From positions 1 to 64,000 of the forward strand of contig JANOZM010000012.1 in NCBI GenBank assembly GCA_031429355.1: a DNA stretch of 64,000 nucleotides, in the 5' to 3' direction. The stretch comes from JANOZM01 sp031429355 (GTDB taxonomy: Bacteria; Pseudomonadota; Gammaproteobacteria; Burkholderiales; Burkholderiaceae_E). Positions 8,617 through 18,032 of the stretch are shown piece after piece (positions within the stretch are counted from its first letter, which is position 1; the number at the start of each line of letters is the position of its first letter). A program made the translations under genes and the position numbers. The notes beneath the pieces are model-generated. The model did not search any database. It saw only the letters and a list, made by a program, of their open reading frames with translations, and was not told the origin of the DNA.

Positions 8617-8686
8617 GGGTCCATCTCCTTGTAGTTATAAAAATTGTCTTAAAACGGTTTGTCTAGTCGGTTAACGCAACAGAACC

Positions 8687-10546
8687 TTAATTCGAATACA
8701 TGCTTTCAATCATCGACGCGTATTTCTTTTGCACAAGCGATCGCTTGAGTTTCATGGTCGGTGTTAACTCTTCGTCTTCGGCGGTTAATTGTGTTTCGAT
8801 TAAACGAAATTTCTTGACCTGTTCTACGCGTGCGAACTTTTTATTTACTTTTTCAATCTCGGCCCAAATTAAATCTTGTACCGGTTTCGCGCGGGTGAGG
8901 CTGGTGTAATTAGAGAACGGAATGTCGTTGTCTTGCGCGTATTTTTCGACGTTCTCTTGGTCGATCATAATGAGCACTGTTAAAAACGCGCGCTTGTCGC
9001 CAATTAATACCGCATCGGTAATGTAAGGCGAGAACTTAAGATCGTTTTCAAACTCGCTAGGCGTAATGTTTTTGCCACCAGCCGTAATAATGATGTCCTT
9101 CATACGGTCGGTAATTTTGAAAAAACCGTCACTATCGACTTCACCAACGTCACCGGTATGCAGCCAACCATCGGAGCGCAATGTTTCGGCCGTTTTATCG
9201 GGCAAGTTTAAGTAGCCCATAAACACGTTTTTACCACGCACCATAATTTCTTGGGTGTCGGGATCGATTTTTAACTCGTTAAACGGGCAAGCTAATCCTA
9301 TTTTGCCAGGCTTAATATTGCCGGCCGGGGTGTACGACGCCGCGCCGCAAGTTTCGGTTTGGCCCCATACCTCAAGCATGGGCACGCCCAAGGCCAAGTA
9401 CCAGCGTACGAGGTCGGGTGAAATAGGGGCAGCACCAGTAATTAACATTTTGGAACGATGAATCCCAATCAATTTACGCAGGTTGTTTAAAACCAAAACA
9501 CGTGCAATGTGAAACTTTGCTTTCTGCATAACGCTAACGGGTTGACCGGCGATGACAGCGTCGGCTATGGAGTAACCCGTATTGATTGACCATTGGTAGG
9601 CCGCTTTTTGCAAGCCGCCCGATTCGGAAACGCCAATAAGTACCGATGAATAGAACTTTTCCCAAACGCGCGGCACGGCCGTAAACACAGTGGGCGCGAT
9701 TTCTCGAACGTTTTCAGGAACTGTTTCTGGGTTTTCCACAAAATTAAGGATAGCCCCCGAATAAATAGCCGAAAACTCGCCACCCAGTCGCTCTGCGATA
9801 TGACAGAGCGGTAAAAAGCACATGCGCTCGTCTGTTTCGTCTTGCTTGATGATGGTGTTGCCACCGCGCACCGCATACACAATGCCAGCGTGTGAATGCA
9901 TTGCACCCTTAGGTTTACCAGTGGTGCCCGAGGTGTAGACCAAAATGGCTAAGTCTTCAGGTTTGCGCGACTGGCGACGCTGCTCGAATTCGCCGGGATT
10001 GGCTTTATCGTAATCACGGCCAAGGCTACGCAACTGATCTAGAGACATGACGCGATCGTCGTTTACGGTGTCTAAGCCTTCCATGTCGAGCACAATGATC
10101 TTGCGCATTTTGGGCATATCACCCCAAACCTCTAGCGCTTTATCTAATTGCTCATCATCTTCTGCAAACAGCACTACGCTTGATGAATCGTTGGATAAGT
10201 ACACGACTTGGCTAGCAGCGTCGGTTGGGTAAATCCCATTTGATATACCGCCCGCGCTTAAAATAGCCATGTCACATAACAGCCATTCGACGACAGTGTT
10301 CGATAAAATTGAAGCGGTTTCACCCGACTTAAAACCAATCGCTGCCAAGCCCATCGTAATTTCGCGGGTGGCTTGCCCAGCTTGGGTCCAGCTCCATTGA
10401 CGCCAAATACCCATTTCTTTTTCGCGCATCATAATGCCTGCGCCGCGTTTGGTAACGCCGTTCCAAAAAATTTCGTGCATCGTCTCGCCGGGTAGGGCGA
10501 TTTCGTTGGTTGGCTGTAGTCTAGAAAGATCCCAAAGGTTACTCAT
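8687..10546 (-). CDS. AMP-dependent long-chain acyl-CoA synthetase
   Basis: A 619-residue adenylate-forming enzyme. The P-loop-like motif LVYTSGTTGKPKGAM lies near residue 200, the adenine-binding EVWGQTE near 395, and the DGWLHTGDVGEVDSDGF core motif near 470, followed by the catalytic-Lys domain. Length and motifs fit the FadD15/long-chain acyl-CoA ligase group of about 600 residues. It forms acyl-CoA from a carboxylic acid, ATP and CoA. It lies between livF and the substrate-binding protein gene, a layout known in beta-proteobacteria. It may activate the acid that the transporter imports, possibly feeding the acyl-CoA operon at 16.7-26.5 kb; that is inference. Confidence 0.88.
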   Translation of the reverse strand: MSNLWDLSRLQPTNEIALPGETMHEIFWNGVTKRGAGIMMREKEMGIWRQWSWTQAGQATREITMGLAAIGFKSGETASILSNTVVEWLLCDMAILSAGGISNGIYPTDAASQVVYLSNDSSSVVLFAEDDEQLDKALEVWGDMPKMRKIIVLDMEGLDTVNDDRVMSLDQLRSLGRDYDKANPGEFEQRRQSRKPEDLAILVYTSGTTGKPKGAMHSHAGIVYAVRGGNTIIKQDETDERMCFLPLCHIAERLGGEFSAIYSGAILNFVENPETVPENVREIAPTVFTAVPRVWEKFYSSVLIGVSESGGLQKAAYQWSINTGYSIADAVIAGQPVSVMQKAKFHIARVLVLNNLRKLIGIHRSKMLITGAAPISPDLVRWYLALGVPMLEVWGQTETCGAASYTPAGNIKPGKIGLACPFNELKIDPDTQEIMVRGKNVFMGYLNLPDKTAETLRSDGWLHTGDVGEVDSDGFFKITDRMKDIIITAGGKNITPSEFENDLKFSPYITDAVLIGDKRAFLTVLIMIDQENVEKYAQDNDIPFSNYTSLTRAKPVQDLIWAEIEKVNKKFARVEQVKKFRLIETQLTAEDEELTPTMKLKRSLVQKKYASMIESMYSN

Positions 10547-10585
10547 GGCTTATGCATTTCTCAAAGTAGCGATTCTCATATTCAG

Positions 10586-11356
10586 CTAGCGCCACGTTTT
10601 CTTCTTTTTCCAGCGTCGCTCACCGCGCACGCCGGTTTCTTTCATGCCCAAATAAAACTCTTTGATGTCGTCTTTTTCGCGCAGGGCAGCGCAAGTATCT
10701 TCCATCACGATGCGGCCGTTTTCTAAAACGTAGCCGTAATCGGCTGCGTTTAGCGCCATGTTGGCGTTTTGTTCGACCAATAAAATAGAGGTGCCGCGTT
10801 CGCGATTAATACGCACCACAATTTCAAAAATCTCTTTGGTTAATTTAGGCGACAAACCAAGGCTCGGTTCGTCTAACAAAATTAAATGCGGCGATGCCAT
10901 CAAGGCGCGCGAGATCGCCAACATTTGTTGCTGACCACCGCTAAGCAACCCTGCGTCTTGAGCTGCGCGTTCTTTTAAAATGGGGAAGTAGCCAAATACC
11001 AATTCGATATCGCGCGCAATTTGGTCTTTGTCGGCTCGGGTATACGCACCCATTACTAAATTATCGCGCACCGATAGCAGCGGAAATACTTCACGCCCCT
11101 CGGGTACGTGGCTTAGTCCTTTACGCACTACTGCTGCAGGATCCCAAGCGGTAATGTTGTCGTTTTTAAATTCGATCGAGCCGCGACGCGGATCGATAAT
11201 GCCCGAGATAGTTTTTAAAATGGTCGTTTTGCCCGCGCCGTTGCTGCCAAGCACGGTTGCAATTTGGCCTTCTTGCACTTCGAGACTAACGCCCCGAATC
11301 GCTTTAATAGGACCGTAGGCGCTCTCAACGTTGTTAAGTTTTAAGACGACGCTCAT
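10586..11356 (-). CDS. livF: ABC transporter ATP-binding protein LivF type
   Basis: A 256-residue ATPase. Walker A GSNGAGKTT covers residues 37-45, the signature LSGGQQQMLAISRAL lies near 140 and Walker B LILLDEPSLGL follows. It begins AYGPIKAIRGVSLEV as in LivF. The C-terminal tail is unusually basic (GERRWKKKKTWR). ATP hydrolysis by LivF/LivG drives uptake through LivH/LivM. It overlaps livG by four bases, so the two are coupled. The name follows the family; the substrate may not be an amino acid. Confidence 0.88.
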   Translation of the reverse strand: MSVVLKLNNVESAYGPIKAIRGVSLEVQEGQIATVLGSNGAGKTTILKTISGIIDPRRGSIEFKNDNITAWDPAAVVRKGLSHVPEGREVFPLLSVRDNLVMGAYTRADKDQIARDIELVFGYFPILKERAAQDAGLLSGGQQQMLAISRALMASPHLILLDEPSLGLSPKLTKEIFEIVVRINRERGTSILLVEQNANMALNAADYGYVLENGRIVMEDTCAALREKDDIKEFYLGMKETGVRGERRWKKKKTWR

Positions 11357-12225
11357 GCTGCGGGCCTTCTGAGGTAAGACATATCTTCTGTGGCACCCAA
11401 ATAGGCTTCGATAACACCAGGATGCGATTGCACTTCGGCTGGTGTACCCAAAGCCAGTACTTCGCCTTGGTTCATTGCCAGTACGCGATCGGAAACCCGC
11501 GATACCAAAGTCATATCGTGTTCAACCATCAGAACAGTGATGCCTAATTGCGAACGAATATCTTGAATCCAAAATGCCATGTCGTCGGTTTCTTCGGGGT
11601 TTAAACCAGAAGAGGGTTCGTCGAGTAATAACAGTTTTGGTTTGGTACACAGCGCACGACCTAGCTCGACTACTTTGCGAACACCGTAAGGTAAACCGGC
11701 CACCATCGTGTCGCGATAATGTTGTAAATCTAAAAGGTCGATAACGTTTTCGGCAGCTTCGCGCGCGGCGATCTCACTTGCGCGGACTTTGCCCGTAAAT
11801 AGCATTTGGCTAATAAAGCCCGTGTTGTGATGCACGTGGCCGCCAATTAATAAATTTTGCAATACGGTAGCGTGCTCGAACAATTCGATGTTTTGAAACG
11901 TACGCGCAATGCCCATGCTAGCGACTTGGTACGGGGCCATTGTAGTTAGCAATTGGCCCTTGTAATGGATGGTGCCGCTTGTGGGTGTGTAGATGCGGCT
12001 TATTAAATTAAATACAGTGGTTTTACCGGCGCCGTTGGGGCCAATTAAAGTAAACACTTCACCTTCGTTAACATCGAAGCTGACTTTGTTAACCGCTAAC
12101 ACACCACCAAATCGTACGGTTAAATCGCGGGCGGATAATAAGGGTTGCGGTTTGACAGCGGATGATGCTGTGCTTGACGCTGATGCGTTGTTTGCCATCG
12201 ATGCGTTTAAATTTGTGTTGGTCAT
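11353..12225 (-). CDS. livG: ABC transporter ATP-binding protein LivG type
   Basis: A 290-residue ATPase. Walker A GPNGAGKTT is at residues 62-70 and Walker B is LLLLDEPSSGLNPEE. The usual signature loop is replaced by LPYGVRKVVELGRAL, normal for LivG proteins. A 28-residue leader rich in Asn, Ala and Ser precedes the ATPase fold and is longer than in typical LivG (about 255 residues). It lies 10 bp downstream of livM and overlaps livF. Confidence 0.88.
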   Translation of the reverse strand: MTNTNLNASMANNASASSTASSAVKPQPLLSARDLTVRFGGVLAVNKVSFDVNEGEVFTLIGPNGAGKTTVFNLISRIYTPTSGTIHYKGQLLTTMAPYQVASMGIARTFQNIELFEHATVLQNLLIGGHVHHNTGFISQMLFTGKVRASEIAAREAAENVIDLLDLQHYRDTMVAGLPYGVRKVVELGRALCTKPKLLLLDEPSSGLNPEETDDMAFWIQDIRSQLGITVLMVEHDMTLVSRVSDRVLAMNQGEVLALGTPAEVQSHPGVIEAYLGATEDMSYLRRPAA

Positions 12226-12235
12226 TATTTGGCCT

Positions 12236-13312
12236 TCATTTCAAACGGTCCGACTTAGCAAAAGCCTTTTGGCGCTTAAACATGCCTTTGCGATAAAACG
12301 GAAACAGTTGAAACCAAGTGCGAACTTTTAACCAGCGGCCATATAAACCTAATGGCTCGAACAACACAAACATGACTAAAACGATGCCGTAAATTAAACC
12401 CTGCAAACCAGCGGCTTGCCCAATGACCGGGGGCAGCACGTCTTTAGCCATCGCAATAAGTTGTGGCATCGAAATTAAAAAGATCGCCCCCAAAAACGCG
12501 CCATGCACAGAGCCCAAGCCGCCCACCACCACTAGCAGCAGTAGCTCGATGGATTGCAAAATGCCAAACTGATCGGGTGAAATAAACTTAATTTTGTGGG
12601 CATACAATGCGCCCGCAATACCCGCTAACGCGGCCGAGATCGCAAACGAAAGGCTTTTGTAATAGGCCAAGTTAATGCCCATACTTTGTGCCGAAATTTC
12701 TGAATCGCGAATCGCTACAAAGGCACGTCCGGTTGGCGAGCGTAATAAATTTAAAATTGCCAGCGTAACCAAAATAGTAATAATTAAACAGGTGAAATAA
12801 AACGCAATATCACTGTCTAATTTAATGCCCAGTAACTCGGGCGTTTTAACGTGTTTACCGGCGTTGCCGCCAGTAACACTGTCCCAGCGGGCAAATACTT
12901 CTTCGACAATAAAGCCAAACGAAATGGTGGCAATGCCGAGGTAAATACCTTTAACGCGCAAGGCCGGTGTACCGACAATAATGCCGACGATTGCCGATAA
13001 CAATGCGGCAGCTGTAATCGCAAAAATAAACGGGACGCCCCAGCCAATGAGTACGGCTTGCGTATAGGCACCAACACCAAGAAACGCCGCATGCCCAATA
13101 GACACTTGACCCGTAAAGCCAGCCAACAGCATGAGGCCCAAGCCAACGATCGAATAAATTAAGATCAGCACCAATTGGGCTAGCCAGTACTCGGGCAGCA
13201 CCCACGGCGCGACGCACAAAGCCGCTAGAAGCAGTCCGTACCAAACTTTGTGGCCGTTGTGTTTGGCAAGCGCAATGTCTTGCTCGTAATTGGTTTTAAA
13301 CAAAAATCGCAT
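12236..13312 (-). CDS. livM: ABC transporter permease LivM type
   Basis: A 358-residue inner-membrane protein with about nine hydrophobic segments. The family core is visible: GLGLMLLAGFTGQVSIGHAA near residue 57 and a later VGGLGSVHGAFLGA. It forms the transmembrane channel with LivH. A basic C-terminal tail (about 30 residues, FKRQKAFAKSDRLK) extends beyond the usual end. The start is ATG 13312, 6 bp after the livH stop. Confidence 0.88.
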   Translation of the reverse strand: MRFLFKTNYEQDIALAKHNGHKVWYGLLLAALCVAPWVLPEYWLAQLVLILIYSIVGLGLMLLAGFTGQVSIGHAAFLGVGAYTQAVLIGWGVPFIFAITAAALLSAIVGIIVGTPALRVKGIYLGIATISFGFIVEEVFARWDSVTGGNAGKHVKTPELLGIKLDSDIAFYFTCLIITILVTLAILNLLRSPTGRAFVAIRDSEISAQSMGINLAYYKSLSFAISAALAGIAGALYAHKIKFISPDQFGILQSIELLLLVVVGGLGSVHGAFLGAIFLISMPQLIAMAKDVLPPVIGQAAGLQGLIYGIVLVMFVLFEPLGLYGRWLKVRTWFQLFPFYRKGMFKRQKAFAKSDRLK

Positions 13313-13318
13313 AGTGAT

Positions 13319-14194
13319 CTAAACCTTCTTACGCAATTTTTCGCCGAACAGGCCGTTTGGTTTTACCATCAACATAATTAACACCACAATGTAGGCGGCA
13401 ATATCTTTGATACCCTCGGGGGCATAAACGCCGGCAATTGACTCGACGATGCCGATGATCAAGCCACCAATGATGGCACCCGGTAAACTACCAAAGCCAC
13501 CGATAACCGCGGCTGGAAACGCCTTAAGTGCAATGACGCCCATGTTGGCGTGAACGAAAGTAATCGGCGCTAATAATAAGCCAGCAATGGCAGCCACAGC
13601 GGCAGCAAGACCCCAAACCAAACCGTTTAGGCGTTGCACGGGAATACCCATGTAATACGCGGCTAGTTGGTTTTGCGACGAGGCTTGCATTGCAATGCCT
13701 AAACGCGTGTACTTAAACATCGCAAACAAAATTAGACATAAAAGCAAAGTGCCGCCGATAATCACTAGGTGCTCTACACTGATTACTAAGGCTCCTAACT
13801 TTACGACTTCGTTTTTGTAAGGGACTGCTAATGAATGGGTTTCGGTGCCGATGTCAGGAATCATCGTAACGAGCCCGCGCAAAATATAGCCGATACCGAT
13901 GGTTAACATGACGACTGTAAATTGGGGTTGGCCAAGGATAGGCCGTATTACAAAACGCTCGAGCACTACGCCAAATATTGCCATAGCAACAACGCTAGCA
14001 ATAAGCGCTATCCAGATGGGAATACCCATCAGCGTAGAAGCACCAAAGCCAAAAAAGGCGCCTAACATCATTAGGTCGCCTTGCGCGAAGCTTACGGTTT
14101 CGGTTGCCTTGTAAATGAGTACAAAGCCTAGTGCGATAAGGCCGTAGATACAGCCGTTCGCGATACCACTGATGATAACTTGCAAAAACTCCAA
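13319..14194 (-). CDS. livH: ABC transporter permease LivH type
   Basis: A 291-residue inner-membrane protein with about eight hydrophobic segments. Typical LivH motifs are GCIYGLIALGFVLIYKATE near the start, FAQGDLMMLGAF, and KAFPAAVIGGFGSLPGAI near residue 225. It is the first gene of the reverse transporter cluster. The 240 bp in front (14195-14434) separates it from a forward esterase gene and must hold both promoters; I see no clear operator there. Confidence 0.88.
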   Translation of the reverse strand: MEFLQVIISGIANGCIYGLIALGFVLIYKATETVSFAQGDLMMLGAFFGFGASTLMGIPIWIALIASVVAMAIFGVVLERFVIRPILGQPQFTVVMLTIGIGYILRGLVTMIPDIGTETHSLAVPYKNEVVKLGALVISVEHLVIIGGTLLLCLILFAMFKYTRLGIAMQASSQNQLAAYYMGIPVQRLNGLVWGLAAAVAAIAGLLLAPITFVHANMGVIALKAFPAAVIGGFGSLPGAIIGGLIIGIVESIAGVYAPEGIKDIAAYIVVLIMLMVKPNGLFGEKLRKKV

Positions 14195-14434
14195 ACGTCT
14201 CCCTCGTCTTTTTTCAAAGCTCTTTTGTTAATCTGGAATGTAGCATCAATTTTAGTTACTTCCTTCTAACTTACTTTAATTTTTTGCGTTAAGTCACATG
14301 TTGCATTGCAGCAATCGGAAGGGCTGAAGTTTTATCGTTTACGTCGTAAGGGCGAGACAAACTTAGGTCTGAAAAAAATGTCGGCAAAGAACTCCGCTAA
14401 CATTCGAACGATCAATATTTAAAGAGCCTAAATC

Positions 14435-15379
14435 ATGACTCAACTAGACCCTGCTATCGCCGAAATCGAAACTCGTTGGAAAGCGGCTGGCATTCTCGGT
14501 CTATACGACGGTTGCAATTTACCTAGTGGTGGTCCGGTAAGTCGCGAGCGTGCGCGTAATGTGCGCGGCCTGTTTTATCCAAAACCGGTGTTGGACACAG
14601 GCACGATAGAAAAACTTGAAATAGACGGGCCACATGGGCCGATACCCATTCGCATTGTTTGGCCGTATAACAGTGTTAGTTCGGTTGCAAGTGCCCGCGA
14701 AAAACCGCAATCAACTTTAGTGTACTTCCATGGTGGCGGATGGGTGGTTGGCGATTTGGATTCGCACGAAGCGCACGCCGTTCGAATTGCCAACGAGGCA
14801 CAATGCGTAGTTGTAAACGTTGATTATCGTTTGGCCCCCGAGTTTAAGTTTCCGGTACCAGTTGATGATTGTTGGTTTGCAACGCAATGGGCTTATAAAA
14901 ATATTGACCGCTTAGGTGCAAACAAAGCGCGTTTCGCGGTAGGCGGGGATAGTGCAGGTGGAAATTTTGCGGCAGTAATGGCTTTGTTATGCCGCGATAA
15001 TGGGATTGCGTTGGCCGCTCAATTGTTACTGTACCCAGCAACCGATACAACAAAAATTGGTGAGCGCGATTTACGCGAAGCTTACTTTAACGACCATGCA
15101 AATCAATCGCTCGATCCACGCGCTTCGCCTTTGCTAGCGAAATCGCACGTCGGGTTAGCACCCACCATTCTTGGCGTAGGGCCTTACGACTTTTTGTATC
15201 GCGATAACTTGGCTTACGTAGCCGTTCTAAAGGCAGCAGGAGTGCCGTTGGTATACCGCGAGTATGCAACCCTAAATCACGGATTTTTTAGCTACACGGC
15301 TATTTCTAAGGATAGTGAGCGGGCTGCAATTGAATTATGTCACGATTTTCGGAAGCGCTTTGAAAGCGCTGGGTCGTAA
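14435..15379 (+). CDS. HSL-family alpha/beta hydrolase (esterase)
   Basis: A 314-residue cytoplasmic esterase of the hormone-sensitive-lipase family. The oxyanion-hole motif HGGGW is at residues 99-103, DYRLAPE follows near 130, and the nucleophile motif GGDSAGG has Ser173. A late Asp and the His in NHGFFSYTAI near residue 290 complete the triad. Members hydrolyse short acyl esters or small lactones. The gene faces away from the liv cluster and starts at ATG 14435 behind AAAGAG. Its position between two acyl-CoA related clusters suggests it frees a carboxylic acid for them, but no direct evidence exists. Confidence 0.85.
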   Translation: MTQLDPAIAEIETRWKAAGILGLYDGCNLPSGGPVSRERARNVRGLFYPKPVLDTGTIEKLEIDGPHGPIPIRIVWPYNSVSSVASAREKPQSTLVYFHGGGWVVGDLDSHEAHAVRIANEAQCVVVNVDYRLAPEFKFPVPVDDCWFATQWAYKNIDRLGANKARFAVGGDSAGGNFAAVMALLCRDNGIALAAQLLLYPATDTTKIGERDLREAYFNDHANQSLDPRASPLLAKSHVGLAPTILGVGPYDFLYRDNLAYVAVLKAAGVPLVYREYATLNHGFFSYTAISKDSERAAIELCHDFRKRFESAGS

Positions 15380-15508
15380 TTTTTTGAGTTTTCTAGCCCT
15401 TTGGTGCTGAATATTTGACCGATAGTCAGCTAGATTATTTTCGAGACGCAGACCTGAATAGTCGAGCTCTACACTTCGTTTAGATAAATTTACAACGCGT
15501 GCGTCTTT

Positions 15509-16738
15509 TTGAAAAATCGATTAATTGCAGCGGCAGCATTTTTCGCCACTATGGCGATATTACTTTTGCTAATGTCTGGTCCTGACCAGAATAAAATTCT
15601 AGAAAAGCTAGATAAATACGGTGTTATTACCGAAGCCTATCGCGATGATCAGATGGTTCAAATACATCCTGGTGCAAACCCGGTCTATGTTTTTGAGTTG
15701 AAGTTTAAAACGCCTAAAGGCGAAGTTAGCAAAAAGTTTGCGACTTCAAAAGAATTTTACGAGACCATAGAAAAACGCGAATCGAAAACGCCCGGCATCA
15801 AAGTAAAGTATTTGCCGACCGATCCGCAAATTGCTCGATTGGTTGGCGATTCCCCTCCGCCGGTTCCAAAGTCAAAAATTCCGATGATCGGAATGTTGTG
15901 TTTACTCGGATTGCTTGCTTACTTCGGCTGGAAGTTTAGGCATTTGGCGCGATCGATCGGATTTAACCTAGGCTCTAGTTACGACGACGAACCCGCTGCA
16001 GATGAAGACTTTACACCCCGTAAAAATTATGACCAAGTTCGCCCCGATGCGGGCAAAGTAGTTAAAACAATCGTTCCCGATGTCGAAATTAAATCCAACG
16101 GCCCTAAAATTAGTGTGCGTCCCGAATCGATATTTCCTCGTCTTAAATTTACCGGCCTTAAAGAAGGTGTCGGTCCAATTACTGCCAAGATTGGTATAGG
16201 CGATTCGGGTCAAGTGATCAGTGGTGCTAGCAATCCGATTATGCAAGCGGTTCCCGGCGGTTTAGGCGTCATGTACGGCATTGATTCTGGTGGCCATTGG
16301 GAATACTTGGTGCAGGGCCAGTTCGACAAAATGGGTTTTAGCCACGACCAACTACACCAACGCGCGTTATCAAATTTAGAGGCTTGGGTGAACACCTCGG
16401 GCAATCTACGGGTTCTCACTTTAGAAAACGGTGCGTTTGGAATTGTTGCCGGTGGCGACTTTGAAGCGGCCTTTTTACTGCTTGATAGTTTGTGGGATGG
16501 GCCACTAAAAGACTACACGCCCAACGGCGTGGTCTGCGTTGTACCTATGCCCGATATTTGCATGTTCTGCGATTCACGCAATGTGAACGCAATACGCGCT
16601 TTAAAAGCCGCGGTGTTTAAGTTTAACGAAGGTGGCGCAGACTTATTAAGTAAAGATTTGTACCGTCGTACCGCTGGCAAATGGCAGAGCTTTCCAATCG
16701 ACTTAACACCTGCAGTTGAGTCGATTGAGTTTAACTAA
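15509..16738 (+). CDS. Membrane-anchored DUF3592/DUF1444-like protein
   Basis: A 409-residue protein starting at TTG 15509 (a later ATG would cut the first membrane segment). Segment 1 spans residues 5-23; then comes a beta-rich DUF3592-like extracytoplasmic region (KFKTPKGEVSKKFATSKEFYE, VKYLPTDPQIARL), a second membrane segment near residue 130, and a long soluble C-terminal part. The latter (EYLVQGQFDKMGFSHDQLH ... GVVCVVPMPDICMFCDSRN) resembles the DUF1444/YtpQ group of uncharacterised proteins. Function unknown. It stands alone and converges on the reverse acyl-CoA operon. Confidence 0.72.
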   Translation: MKNRLIAAAAFFATMAILLLLMSGPDQNKILEKLDKYGVITEAYRDDQMVQIHPGANPVYVFELKFKTPKGEVSKKFATSKEFYETIEKRESKTPGIKVKYLPTDPQIARLVGDSPPPVPKSKIPMIGMLCLLGLLAYFGWKFRHLARSIGFNLGSSYDDEPAADEDFTPRKNYDQVRPDAGKVVKTIVPDVEIKSNGPKISVRPESIFPRLKFTGLKEGVGPITAKIGIGDSGQVISGASNPIMQAVPGGLGVMYGIDSGGHWEYLVQGQFDKMGFSHDQLHQRALSNLEAWVNTSGNLRVLTLENGAFGIVAGGDFEAAFLLLDSLWDGPLKDYTPNGVVCVVPMPDICMFCDSRNVNAIRALKAAVFKFNEGGADLLSKDLYRRTAGKWQSFPIDLTPAVESIEFN

Positions 16739-16753
16739 CATTAGCTATCATCA

Positions 16754-17230
16754 CTAGCTAACAATATACGCAGCAGCACCAGTTGCAATAAGCTCGCCCG
16801 AATCATTATGCAAAGCCATTTGAGTAGATCCAATACGGCCACCTAAACGATTTACCACGGCCGACGCAATAAAATGGCTGCCAATGCCTGGCCGCAAATA
16901 GTCGATCCGCATATCGATAGTGCCAAGCTTGCTAAAGCGATGCAACACTTGATCGCTCGATTCATCGGGATGTTTAAAGGCTAGGGCGCACATTAGCGCG
17001 AAGCCGCCGGTGGCATCTAACACAGCAGAAGTTACGCCACCATGCAGTCGGCCATATAAAAAATGTCCCACTAATTCATCGCGCATATTAAAGCGCACTT
17101 TAGGCGTGTTAGAGAATTCAATAACGGTAAAACCAAGCGTTTGATTAAATGTAATTTGGCGCTCAAATACATCAATAATTGCTTCGCGGGTTTTGGCTTC
17201 TTCTTTGGCCGATCTGGGTGTTACGGTCAA
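16754..17230 (-). CDS. PaaI-like hotdog-fold thioesterase
   Basis: A 158-residue single hotdog domain. The segment FLYGRLHGGVTSAVLDATGGFA (shown in parts: LHGGVTSAVLDATGG) is the thioesterase signature with the catalytic Asp. It would release CoA from acyl-CoA end products or dead-end intermediates. The start is TTG 17230, one base after the stop of the hydratase gene, so translation is coupled. It is the last gene of the reverse acyl-CoA operon. Confidence 0.82.
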   Translation of the reverse strand: MTVTPRSAKEEAKTREAIIDVFERQITFNQTLGFTVIEFSNTPKVRFNMRDELVGHFLYGRLHGGVTSAVLDATGGFALMCALAFKHPDESSDQVLHRFSKLGTIDMRIDYLRPGIGSHFIASAVVNRLGGRIGSTQMALHNDSGELIATGAAAYIVS

Positions 17231-17231
17231 T

Positions 17232-18032
17232 TTACTGTCCTTTAAATTGTGCTGGGCGTTTTTCGATAAAGGCTTTTACACCTTCATAAAAATCGGAAGT
17301 TTTACTGGCTTCGGTTTGTAACCTGGCCTCTAGCGCCAGTTGTTGTTCTAAAGTGTTGTTAGGGCTCGCGGCTAATGCGTCTTTAATTAAAGCTAAGCCT
17401 GTTGTGGCTTGATTGGCTAGACATTTGGCCAAGCTTTGCGCTCTACTTAGCAGTTCGGCGTCGTCATAAACTTTCCATACTAAACCGTACTGTAATGCCG
17501 CTTGGGCATCGATGGGTTCGCCAAGAAGTGTTAATGCGCGCGCTCGTTGCTCTCCAACTAAGCGAGGCAAGAACCAAGTGCTACCTGCATCGGGTACTAG
17601 GCCGATACGCACAAAGGCTTGTAAGAACGATGCGGATTGCCCAGCTAAAATTACATCGGCCGCTAAAGCGATGCTCATTCCTGCCCCTGCAGCGACACCA
17701 TTGACCGCGCTAATGACTGGTTTTTTTAAATTACGGATACCCAAAATTACTGGGTTGTACCTAGCAAGAAGCGCAGCGCCTGCATCTAAAGGCGTTGCTG
17801 CGCTACCTAGAGCACCTGCCGGAATAGTTGTTAAGTCGGCCCCCGAACTAAAGGCCCGACCGGCGCCTGTAATTAAAACTGCGCGTACATTTGCGTCGCT
17901 GGCTGCAGCTTGCACCGCCAGCGCCAGTTCGTGCATTAAGGCTTCGTTTAACGCATTCAGTACTTCGGGGCGATTGAGTGTAATTTGTGCGTAACCGTCT
18001 TGCACGGTGTAGATCACTGCAGGGCTGTTCAT
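17232..18032 (-). CDS. Enoyl-CoA hydratase/isomerase family protein
   Basis: A 266-residue crotonase-fold enzyme. Oxyanion-hole residues are in AFSSGADL near residue 60 and in AVNGVAAGAGMSIALAAD near 115. The run RIGLVPDAGSTWFLPRLVG resembles the PaaG/isomerase branch, in which the classical Glu/Glu pair is altered. It hydrates or isomerises an unsaturated acyl-CoA. In an atu-type pathway it would hydrate isohexenylglutaconyl-CoA after the carboxylase step. It overlaps the upstream dehydrogenase by four bases. Confidence 0.83.
   Translation of the reverse strand: MNSPAVIYTVQDGYAQITLNRPEVLNALNEALMHELALAVQAAASDANVRAVLITGAGRAFSSGADLTTIPAGALGSAATPLDAGAALLARYNPVILGIRNLKKPVISAVNGVAAGAGMSIALAADVILAGQSASFLQAFVRIGLVPDAGSTWFLPRLVGEQRARALTLLGEPIDAQAALQYGLVWKVYDDAELLSRAQSLAKCLANQATTGLALIKDALAASPNNTLEQQLALEARLQTEASKTSDFYEGVKAFIEKRPAQFKGQ

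Noticed and set aside
17512..17994. Forward 160-codon frame opposite the enoyl-CoA hydratase
   Set aside because: The reverse frame has full crotonase motifs; the forward frame is its shadow with Ala/Pro-rich, non-family sequence.
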